DNA of 64,000 nucleotides from Isochrysis galbana (Eukaryota > Haptophyta > Isochrysidales > Isochrysidaceae), in assembly GCA_018136815.1 (NCBI GenBank), contig CM030932.1:2626234-2690233 (forward strand), read 5' to 3'. This document shows, piece by piece, positions 51,591 through 60,510 of the stretch. The notes beneath the pieces are model-generated. The model saw only the letters and a list, made by a program, of their open reading frames with translations. It was not told the DNA's origin and made no database searches. The translations under genes were made by a program, and so were the position numbers. Numbering within the stretch: position 1 is the stretch's first letter; each line of letters opens with the position of its first letter.

Positions 51591-52180
51591 ACAAGGAGAG
51601 AAGACGGTCTGAAAGGCGTGTTCCGAAAAGTGGGGTACCGTGGGGAAACAGTTGCTATGCGCACGCGCCGCGTCCTCGCGCCTCCAAATCCATGTTAACA
51701 GCAACTTTCTAAGCGAAAAAAAACTTATCACCTGGCCCTCTTTTGACGGAACGCGACTTCGCTTTCTCGTCGCCTAGCGGCATTCCTAAGATCGTCGCGT
51801 GTTCGCCCGCCTTTTGTCGGGACACCGAGAGAAAACGTCACGCGCGCGGGGGGGGAGGGGGAACGCCCGGGAAAGAAATCAACAAAAGGGGGGCGGAAAC
51901 TCAAGTAAGCACTCGGGGGAGCAGGAAGGGAAGGGAGAGGGGGGAGAGGGCTTCCGCGGGGCGGGGGGGACCAGGGAGGGGAGAGGAGAGGGGAGACGGA
52001 CCGATTGGAACGGTGCGAGGAAGAGGGAATCGGGGCGCGGCGACGGAGAGGGGGTCGCGCGGGAAAACCTAATAGGGAGCATACGAAAGGGAAGTGTGCA
52101 AGGCCACCCCTTTACCCGCAACATGCAGCGTCGCGCGCGCGGCGAGATCATTAAGAAGTTTTTTTTGAATTCTATTGTGG
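51591..52180 (+). mobile_element. Retroelement remnant ending in type-D tail
   Basis: Ends GCGCGGCGAGATCATTAAGAAG then eight T at about 52137-52168, the same 3' end class as the 750-bp retroposons (GAGACTATTAAGAAGTT). The body is G/A-rich without a recognisable protein. Target duplication not found. Confidence 0.5.
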
Positions 52181-52425
52181 AAGGGGCTCGCGTTGGGCAA
52201 TATGCAATACAATGATACCCTAGAACAAGGATGTTATACCTCGAGACGGATCGCATCCGTAATATTTATACATGAACTTGGTTGAGTGAACCAAGTATAA
52301 ACGTTGTTCTTAGTTGAACAACAGATAGTAGTTGGAGCAAAGTTAGCAGAAGAATGCGATTGGGTCTGTCCAGCTCTGCACCACCCTCTCTCTTATCTGC
52401 TCGACCAACGGCCACATTCCAATCA

Positions 52426-55400
52426 TCATAGCCTCAGCACAACCGTTTCTAGACCGTGGCCGCCGACCGCGAGTACAGCCTTGAATTGTGCTTGGACTTC
52501 CGTCGTTGCGACATCTGCGACATCCTTGCTCTCACCCTGCGCACACAGCTCTGCTGCCGTGCAACGATCCTGGGGGGCGGAGGTGAGAGATAGAATCGCA
52601 AGACTAGTCACTCGCTGTACTCCCACATACCGGGTACAAATCGCCGTCAGAACTGGTGGGCCATCATCGGCATCTTCCTCTCCTCCAGGTGAGTCCATGC
52701 TAGTAAACGGTTCCTCTCCAACAGAGGTTGAGGATGTTGAAGAGGACCAGTGGGACGCTCCGCCCGTGGCCTGCGCACTCCAACCCGTTCCGCATCGGAG
52801 CGAGCTAGTGGTTGCGGCAGCCCGATCAATCTTCCACGCGCATAAGCGTTGATCATGGCCGCACGTGAAAATAAAATCGCCCGTGCAGGCGATCGCGCGC
52901 ACAGATGCGCCGTGCGCGCCCCTCTGCCGCCACTGACGTCGTATGGTGACGCGCACATTTTTCGACGTAGCGATTGGCCGAGCAGCGGGCTTGCGGGAAG
53001 CGCTAGGCTCGGTCTTCCTCCCCAAATCACTGGTGGTGTCGACAACGGCATCCACGTCCGCGCAACCATCGACCGGACGAACCATCAGACTGAGGACACC
53101 TACGGCCTGGTCATCGCCCGCTGTTACCACAACAATTGGTTGCGAGCTACCGTCTGCCGCTGCAAAGGATTGGGTGCTAATAGCTAGCGCGTTGAGGCCC
53201 ATTGAATGCAGCTGAACCTGCAGCAACGGGCGTGGCGCTTTCGTTTGAATTCTGCAAGCTGTGATATTAGAGCCAACTTGCGACGCCCCGGTCGGCATAC
53301 ACAACAAAGGTGTCACATCCCATACGGTGAGTTTACCGCTGGTGTCTCCGGCTAAAACGAGGAGTGCCTCGTTCGATCCAGCGGACGCAGATGTGCCCAC
53401 TTCACGCATCGGTATGCGATGATGGTGCAGCCCCAAGCTAAGCACGGGGCCACAGCCTTGTGGCGCCGGAAGCTCCGACGAGTGAGGTATCACATCTCCG
53501 ATAGTCGGGGTTTGGAACAAATGAAGCAGTATCACCCCAGTCGAAGTGCCGGCGGCGCACACGCTGAGCTGCGAGCCCTCACGCTGACCGTCCTCATCAA
53601 GGCAGATAGTGGCAGCAGCGAGTACCATGTATCGAGCATCAGAATCTCCGGCGCGACGTAGAACAACACGGTCGTCCGGCTCGCCAGGGTTCGACGGCAG
53701 TCCAAAATGGCGACGCTGTACGTCTCGTTGGGTGCGCGCTGGCGGCTCTCGGGAGCACCGCAATTCCACACGGAGCCCCTGGCGTTCCCCGTCTCGTAAG
53801 GGCGTGCTCGCGGAGGTCAAGGTGGCGGGAGTTGGCAGTTGAATCCCCCAACACTTCAGCACCTCTTTGCCACCAGCCGAGAAGAGCAGCACATCAGCGC
53901 CAAAGCCAACTGGAGCGGCACAGGTAGCGAGCGCACGCACCGGTGCCGGATGTCCCGAGAGAATTATTTGCGAGGTAAAATGCCGAGGGAGAGGCTGAGG
54001 CGTCGCAGTCAAAATTCGTACCATATTGTCCTCGCCGCCAGTTGCCAATAGTAAGGGGGACGTGTACGCGATGGTTTGCGCGTCGGACTCCGGTACGGTT
54101 TCAGCGAGGCCACGAAGTGCTTTTTCACTTCCCTGAGCAAAAGGAGGCGCCGCCATAGCAACTGTTGCAGTGAGCATGGGTGCCAGCCCTCCTGTGGAGC
54201 TCGGAATGGTCACAATAGTGTGCACCCCTTTTCCGTGGATACCTGCCTCAAGCGAGTAAGATTGCCAGGGCTCTTGGTACATCGTCGCAATGGCACGTTC
54301 ATGCCGCAGCCGACCGGTCGCTTCCGGTGCAGGACAAGAGCAACCTTGGTGCACGTTGGCATTGGATGTGGCGGCAAGCCTCTTATGAACCAGTGCTTCA
54401 GAGGCGCTCAGGCCGTTGTGGTGTATCCTCACCACCCCGGCTTGTGAGTACGCCAAAACGAGAGCTTGCACCGCGGCGACTGGAACGTCACAAGAGGTAT
54501 GGTCGAGATTATTGCACATCGGTTCCGTGCCGAGTGTCGCCAATGGCTGCAGGCACGTCCAAAGACCGACATCTTTGGGGTGCTTGTAACCGGCAGATGG
54601 CATAACCAATAATTGTTGTCGAGCACTTAACCTCCAAAGAATCAAGCGCTTTTGTACGAAAGCCGCGATGATGAGGTCAATCCCTCCGACAAGTGGCGTG
54701 TCCTCGCCGCCCCCACGTTCGCTTGAAAGAGCGACGTCTTCCCCAGCTTCAACAGGCATCGCGCTACCGATGAGTATCGACGTGTGGCTGCTGCACTCAG
54801 CCGCATGCAATTGATCACCTTCCCCGGGCACGAAAGGTGGCTCACCATTCTGGGGCCACGCGACGGGAAGTGGAAGCATCTTTTCCAGATACCCCGCTAT
54901 TGGCACCCTCCACCGACGGAGGACTGTCAATCGAAGAGAATCGCCGCCTGTTTTGGGCCATCCGCGAACTCGATGCGGGTGCTCCGTGCTCTCAGTCGCC
55001 GGTTCTCTAACCGCGCTTCCAAAGCACGCCCTTGAGCTGCTGCAATCGTTGCTGCACGCCTCCTCACACACCATTTCAATGACATGGCCATCGCGTCCAC
55101 AGCTGAGCACACGTCCTTTGGATGCTCCACCTGCTGGTGCTCTACAACCCTCCGATCCGGTGAGGTCCATGTAGTCTGCGCAAGCGCAGAAGCTACCCAC
55201 GCGACGGGCAGCTAATTCAGAGCTGAGCAAATGCGTCACACATTGCTTCCCGTGCACGCTCGGGAGACACACCGTCATCGGGCACTGCAGTCTATCATCT
55301 TCACGATTTGTTGGCTCCTCCCGGATCCCGCCGGACGCTTTCGTGGCCTGCACGCGCACTTCACTCATCGACACCGTACCTGCGGCCCCGATATCGGCAG

Positions 55401-58377
55401 CGACGTCCGCCACATTTCGTGGTCCGACTTTGTCTGAAGTGAGGAGATAGCCGGCGACGTCACCTTGACTGCCACCCGTTAGCACCACGAGGTCGTCCAA
55501 GGCCTCTATCTGGGTTTCTGTCTTCGGCGCCTTGCAAGATCGCCCTCCAGCGTGGGCAAGTTCCCGAGCAGTCGAACGCCCCTGGCGCAGCGCGCGGGCT
55601 ACACATATGGTCGTCGGTCTTTGCCCTCGCGCCATTGGCAATAGCTGCGCAAGGAGGATCACACGACCTTGCCTCGGCCATACAGCCCACACGCGCATGA
55701 CATTGACGGGAGACGCGGTGACCAAGACACCTCGTTCGCTGGAGGCTGCGGTGGATGGAAGGGGGGAGGAACCATCGCCTGAGTTGGCGCTAGCAGAGCC
55801 ATCGCACCTCGTTGCGAACCTCGTTGCTGCCGCCGCGCATGTTGCCCAACACACCCGCGGTGAGGCTACCCAGCAAAAGTGGAGAACGCATATAGGATGG
55901 GCACGCCATTTCAACAAGAGCTCTGCGCTGACTTGTGCAGCGCAACGCGTTGTACTCTTGGCGCCATCTGGTGAGCGAGTGGCAGCACGTGGTGAAGGCA
56001 GCCACGATAATCCCAGCAGTCGTACTTCGCCACATGTTGAGCCGACGAGCAGGGGTTCGCATCCACTGCATCCCTTAAAATTGTTTTCAAATGAGGCTGT
56101 TGGGCTCTCGAGGTCATTCGCTGTCTCTATTGCGCGGCAAGCGCAGTATTTGGCACATCGGGCCATCCTCGCAGCACCTGTCAGGCCAGCTCCTTCAGCC
56201 GTGCCGGCCAGTAGAGCCGCCCACTTGGTCCCCGGCTCGTGATGCAATAGTGATGCTGGAGCCTGTGCTCCTAACGAGGGCAGTGTCGAATAAGATTTGG
56301 ATACCTCGAGCGGCATGATCCACACCCGGCCGCTGTTGCAGGCGACGATCAGACCGACAGGTGGGAAGAGCTGGAGAGCACGCGCGTGCGACGCGTCCTC
56401 ATTGGCCTCATGCACACCCACATCCCTTGGTTTCACTTTGCCTGTAGGCCAATCCGCTCTACTGCCACTGGGGCTGATCACACTCTGCATTTCGAAGCTG
56501 GGCTCAGCTCTAGGAGCTTGATCGGGCTTGTCGCCGCTCACCATAGCGCCAGCAAGCAGCCGCACTTCCGAGTGTGCTCCTCGACTCGCCTCCAAGAAAG
56601 TAACGGCGTCCTGTAGCCTGATGACATTCTGCACAACTGCTCCGTTGGTGCTCTCGGCTACACCAGGCGGCCCCTTGGCTCGTCCCGCCTTGGCAATCTC
56701 ACTGCTACCTGTCCGCTCGTCCGAGGACGCAAGCCCCACGGGTACCGACCAAACTCTCACACCGCCATCTGCACCCCCGGTTACAACAACCCCTACAGCT
56801 GAACTTGCTGCCGCTGACCAAACATGCTTTCCCTCGTGCCCTCGGAGTGTGTCCAACAGCTCAACGCCTCCAAAAGCAAAGTTGCCAGCCGAACTGGCAG
56901 CCGGCAAGCCTGGTTCTTCTCTGGCTTCGAGCACTCCCCACGGTGCACCAACCCCACCATAAGTAGGCCCTGCATCCGCAGGCCAGCTCCCGTAACCTTG
57001 CACCCCAGATGCAAGGATTCTCGCCGCAACACCCTTTGTTCCCCTTAAACCCATCTCAGCGGTCTCTAGCGGTTGCATGGGCAGCCGCCACAGACGTGCA
57101 CACCCATCCTCACCTGCGGTCACGAGCACCGAAGCTCGACGCGTCCGATGAACCCACGAGATGGTCCATGGTCGAGCCGTGTGTGCGAACCAGCCGACAT
57201 CTGCAGGAACATCAGTTGCAGGATGCTCCATGCAATATGTCTCTCTTGCCCCAGATGCACCAACGCCATCGCCGATTTCGCGGCGCAGACACATGCCCTG
57301 ACTGCCACATTTGCCGGTAGTGCCAACCAGGAGACGGCGTGCCGCTGCTACCGCCACAGCGGTCCGTGTCCACACCATCGCTCGCCTGTCGTCCGAGACG
57401 GAGGCTACAGCTGTACCACAAGGAGACCAATGTAGTGCAAAGACAGATCCCTCATGTCCCGTCAGATTGAGTAGAGGCGGCGGGCGCGACGTTGGGGGTC
57501 TGAGGCGCGGCCGTCCGAAAAAGGGAAAGTATGGTAGATTGTCCTGGCACCGCGGCAGCGGGACCGACAATGAGAGCCAGCCAGCCTTATCCTCAGCGAC
57601 TTCGCTCAGCAAGCAGTCGGGAATCGCATCACTCGCCTCCCAGACAAGCACTGTGCGGAAAGCCGAGCCGGAAGCGACCAAAAACGATTTCTGGATCGTT
57701 TTATCTCCTGGTATGAGTCCAGCAAGCCACAGCGCATCTGTGTCTTCGTCTGAGCCTTCCCCAGCTGCGCGAGGCGCAGACTCATAGCAAGCATGGTCCG
57801 AGATGGCTGCTGCCACCATCGGAGGCCGCAGGGCCATTGCATAGAGAACCGACTTTGTGGAGCATGCGACAGTCCGGAGTGGCCGGAGGGTTCTCGAGGG
57901 AGGTGGGGCCATGGAACGGCCGGAATCGTCCGCGATCGCCCAGCACACTTCCCACACAGATACCGAGTTGTCGTCGCACCCGATGGCCACATAGTCAGCA
58001 CCGTCTGCTGATTGCGCCAGTTCCGCGATGATTGCGCAGTCGAGCACGCGGCAGCCCATCGTCCAGCCGGCGCGCAGGCACAACGACGGAGTGCCAGCCC
58101 GCTCAAATGCGAGCGCACGCACCTCGCGCACCCCGTGAACGAGCAGTAGCTGGCCGAGGCACCCAGCGCACCCAGCACTCAGCCCATGCACGGTCTCCTC
58201 CTCGAGCAGCGGCAGCTGGTGGAGAAGCGCGCGTAGGCGGAGGGAATAGATACGGAGGAAGGGACCCGCGCCGGCCGCCACATATTCCTCGTCTACCAGC
58301 GCGAGCGCGCTCACCGGCACCGAGCTCGCCGGCGCCTCGTTTGCCGACACGCGGCGCCAGCAGGACTCCGACGCCAT
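52426..58377 (-). CDS. WDR6: WDR6-type WD40 protein (1983 aa)
   Basis: Family role: WDR6 (yeast Rtt10/Trm734) partners the FTSJ1/Trm7 methyltransferase for 2'-O-methylation of tRNA position 34. One uninterrupted frame; ATG at 58377 gives MASESCWRRVSANEAPASSV. The N-terminal signature EYVAAGAGPFLRIYSLRLRA matches the 'aGeGPflriy' start of WDR6. WD-type repeats are spread along the length: LTGHEGSVFALHWSPCGTAV plus SVSDDRRAMVW; SVLVTAGEDGCARLWRL; GKHVWSAAASSAVGVVVTGG plus ADGGVRVW (the WDR6-typical 'vWS.a....vvTGGaDg'); LLATGGEDNMVRIL; GASVRAIACTGDFIFTCGHD near the C-terminus. Long Ser/Gly/Ala-rich linkers make it far longer than animal or yeast homologues (about 1000-1100). An in-frame upstream ATG at 58548 is possible. 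Introns inside the linkers cannot be excluded. Confidence 0.85.
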   Translation of the reverse strand: MASESCWRRVSANEAPASSVPVSALALVDEEYVAAGAGPFLRIYSLRLRALLHQLPLLEEETVHGLSAGCAGCLGQLLLVHGVREVRALAFERAGTPSLCLRAGWTMGCRVLDCAIIAELAQSADGADYVAIGCDDNSVSVWEVCWAIADDSGRSMAPPPSRTLRPLRTVACSTKSVLYAMALRPPMVAAAISDHACYESAPRAAGEGSDEDTDALWLAGLIPGDKTIQKSFLVASGSAFRTVLVWEASDAIPDCLLSEVAEDKAGWLSLSVPLPRCQDNLPYFPFFGRPRLRPPTSRPPPLLNLTGHEGSVFALHWSPCGTAVASVSDDRRAMVWTRTAVAVAAARRLLVGTTGKCGSQGMCLRREIGDGVGASGARETYCMEHPATDVPADVGWFAHTARPWTISWVHRTRRASVLVTAGEDGCARLWRLPMQPLETAEMGLRGTKGVAARILASGVQGYGSWPADAGPTYGGVGAPWGVLEAREEPGLPAASSAGNFAFGGVELLDTLRGHEGKHVWSAAASSAVGVVVTGGADGGVRVWSVPVGLASSDERTGSSEIAKAGRAKGPPGVAESTNGAVVQNVIRLQDAVTFLEASRGAHSEVRLLAGAMVSGDKPDQAPRAEPSFEMQSVISPSGSRADWPTGKVKPRDVGVHEANEDASHARALQLFPPVGLIVACNSGRVWIMPLEVSKSYSTLPSLGAQAPASLLHHEPGTKWAALLAGTAEGAGLTGAARMARCAKYCACRAIETANDLESPTASFENNFKGCSGCEPLLVGSTCGEVRLLGLSWLPSPRAATRSPDGAKSTTRCAAQVSAELLLKWRAHPICVLHFCWVASPRVCWATCAAAATRFATRCDGSASANSGDGSSPLPSTAASSERGVLVTASPVNVMRVWAVWPRQGRVILLAQLLPMARGQRPTTICVARALRQGRSTARELAHAGGRSCKAPKTETQIEALDDLVVLTGGSQGDVAGYLLTSDKVGPRNVADVAADIGAAGTVSMSEVRVQATKASGGIREEPTNREDDRLQCPMTVCLPSVHGKQCVTHLLSSELAARRVGSFCACADYMDLTGSEGCRAPAGGASKGRVLSCGRDGHVIEMVCEEACSNDCSSSRACFGSAVREPATESTEHPHRVRGWPKTGGDSLRLTVLRRWRVPIAGYLEKMLPLPVAWPQNGEPPFVPGEGDQLHAAECSSHTSILIGSAMPVEAGEDVALSSERGGGEDTPLVGGIDLIIAAFVQKRLILWRLSARQQLLVMPSAGYKHPKDVGLWTCLQPLATLGTEPMCNNLDHTSCDVPVAAVQALVLAYSQAGVVRIHHNGLSASEALVHKRLAATSNANVHQGCSCPAPEATGRLRHERAIATMYQEPWQSYSLEAGIHGKGVHTIVTIPSSTGGLAPMLTATVAMAAPPFAQGSEKALRGLAETVPESDAQTIAYTSPLLLATGGEDNMVRILTATPQPLPRHFTSQIILSGHPAPVRALATCAAPVGFGADVLLFSAGGKEVLKCWGIQLPTPATLTSASTPLRDGERQGLRVELRCSREPPARTQRDVQRRHFGLPSNPGEPDDRVVLRRAGDSDARYMVLAAATICLDEDGQREGSQLSVCAAGTSTGVILLHLFQTPTIGDVIPHSSELPAPQGCGPVLSLGLHHHRIPMREVGTSASAGSNEALLVLAGDTSGKLTVWDVTPLLCMPTGASQVGSNITACRIQTKAPRPLLQVQLHSMGLNALAISTQSFAAADGSSQPIVVVTAGDDQAVGVLSLMVRPVDGCADVDAVVDTTSDLGRKTEPSASRKPAARPIATSKNVRVTIRRQWRQRGAHGASVRAIACTGDFIFTCGHDQRLCAWKIDRAAATTSSLRCGTGWSAQATGGASHWSSSTSSTSVGEEPFTSMDSPGGEEDADDGPPVLTAICTRYVGVQRVTSLAILSLTSAPQDRCTAAELCAQGESKDVADVATTEVQAQFKAVLAVGGHGLETVVLRL

Positions 58378-59379
58378 CCCCCCGTAATAGTTTTCTTGTT
58401 GTGTGAGTATAACCTTAGTGCGGAGAGACCCAGGACCCAGGCTGGAGGCCGATCGACGGCAACACGGCAACGGCGCCCTACGCCCTACGCCCCTACCTAG
58501 ACTCCAGCTTCTTCTGCCCCCAGAGCTGCCTCCCATGGCCCCTGGCAAGGCCCAGCAGGTGCCTGAGAGCAGGCCGGAGGCGCGCGCGCCGCAGGCGCGT
58601 GGGAGAGAAGGTCACGTTCACGTTCACGTTCCGTCGAAAGAGGAAGAGAGAGAGAGAGAATAACGAATAACGAGATAACAGATTACGAGTACAGAGTAAA
58701 GAGGACCAAAATTTCAAAATAGAAATAGTTTTCCTAATGGTCTAGTTTTCAACTACGTTACTAACGCGAACAGCAAGGCAAAATTCGGCAGCAATGACTT
58801 ACTGTAGACTGTAGATAGAGATAGAGGCCACTGTCCACTGTCCACTGTGTACTTATTTATCTACTACTATTATCTATTATCTACGAGCTTCGAATTTTAC
58901 CATTTATCATTTATCTCTTACTTATACTTAAGGCTAAGGCTTAAGCGGCGACCAACCTACTCTAATAGAGTAGGGGTCATGGGGGGGTGCCTCGCGCCCC
59001 TCCCCTCAGGCACTAACGCCCCTCCGGGAGGGCCTGTCACAGTCACCCTCAAGCCATGCCCTTTAGCATGTGCTGAGCACTCAACACACCCAGCCAGACC
59101 TTCCCAGACCGCAGACCGCGCAACGCAACTCGCACTCCCTCGCCCAGACCCACACCACATCGTACTGACCCCCCCCACCTTCTCTGAGCCACAGACCCAC
59201 AGGACGGTCAGGACGGCCCCCGAGGCCGGCGAGGCGAGCGAGGGCTTTGCACTATCGCACGACAGACCACAGACCGGTGTGCGTAGTATGCGTCGTCGCG
59301 TTGTCTACTTCTACTACCACTTCACTAATTCTACGTCTACTTCCAAATGCGGGGGCAAATACGGAGGGGGTTTCAGATA
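58378..59379. other. Intergenic with degenerate retroposon pieces
   Basis: 58495-58620 (CTTCTGCCCCCAGAGCTGCC, CGCGCGCGCCGCAGGCGCGT) and 58965-59110 (GGGGTCATGGGGGGGTGCCT, GGCACTAACGCCCC) are distant relatives of retroposon family C. 59363-59379 is the left target duplication of C3. No gene. Confidence 0.5.
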
Positions 59380-60130
59380 AATAAACCTTTTAATAGTCTC
59401 ACCGCACACGCGGCCGTGGACCCTCTACTTTCTACTCACGTAGGAAAACTTTCTACACCCCCACTCCCCCGGCCCTTCTCCCCCCGCCATAAGGCGACTC
59501 CCCCCGTGCACTACTAGGGGGATAGGGGTGAAGGGCTTAGATATGGTCCGGTGGCCCGCGCCTCCCCCCGGTGATCATTCCCCCCCTTCCTCCTGTGTCT
59601 CCGAGTGGGCGGCGGTCTCAGCCCCGACTTATCCTGTAAACAGGTGCGGGACTTACCTATTTTCCGGTGAGCGGAGCTCTCGCTCCGCCCACCCCCTTCT
59701 CCGCGCTCTCTCTCCCCCCTCCTGCAGGCACGCGCGATGGCGCGCCTGCGGCAGGCCCGCAGCTGCCCCTGGCGACCCCTGGAGGCTCCTGGAGGCCAGC
59801 TCTGGGGGCAGAGGAGGCTGGGGCTGGGCCCTGGCCTCCCCTGCCTCTCCCTCGCTGGCGCTCCTGAGCCTCTGGGGCCCCCAATCTGCACCTGTCTGCC
59901 TGTCGACCAGGGGGGGAGGGGGGGTTGGAGCGATGGGCTGGTCACGATGGGCCAGGATGGGCGAATGAGGCGAGCCTGTGGGGAAGGGAGTGGGTCAGTA
60001 GGGCAGTGGCCTCCTGGCAAGCCATCAGGCGTGCCATGAGGATGGATGGTTCCTCCCCCATGGCAGGGGAGGAGTGGAGAGAGGGGGGGGCTCGTGCCCC
60101 CCCATGGGTCAACCAAGTATAAACTTAGTT
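59380..60130 (-). mobile_element. Non-autonomous retroposon C3 (751 bp)
   Basis: Flanked by exact 17-bp repeats GGAGGGGGTTTCAGATA (59363-59379 and 60131-60147). Starts AATAAACCTTTTAATAGTCT (reverse of the 3' end) and ends CAAGTATAAACTTAGTT. Differs from C2 at only scattered positions, so both are recent copies. Confidence 0.93.
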
Positions 60131-60147
60131 GGAGGGGGTTTCAGATA

Positions 60148-60510
60148 CGGCAAACGGTCTATATTTGGTCCGCGTACAATTCGGTGAATACGTATTTCCC
60201 ATTGAGATCTAGGATCTAGATCTAGGAAAGTGCCTCATCGATGAGCCTCATCGGCAACGGAGCCCCTACCCCGCGATGGGGGTGTGGGCGGTTGGCGCAT
60301 GGCTCGTCCGGTGTGTGTGGCTAGGGATGCTAGCCAACAAGATGATACAAGACTACACTGGTTGGTGCATGGCTCGTCCGGTGTAACTAGGGATGGCAGC
60401 TAACAAGATGGCCTAGAGCCTAGATAGAGGCTCTCTAGAGTACAAGACTTTAAGTTTTTACGGAGGAAGGGAATGGGTGGGCGGAAGCGAGGCGAGGGCG
60501 GGGAAGGCGG
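60148..60510. other. 5' flank of the P5A ATPase gene
   Basis: Contains a 30-bp imperfect duplication (GGTTGGTGCATGGCTCGTCC near 60290 and 60360) and ATCTAG repeats (60205-60226). No gene. Confidence 0.5.

Noticed and set aside
40930-60130. Short frames inside the 750-bp retroposons (for example MSGALAPPTPFSALS and MARLRQA starts) as conserved small proteins
   Set aside because: They are alike only because the DNA copies are recent; substitutions do not favour codon positions and the more diverged C1 copy breaks the frames.
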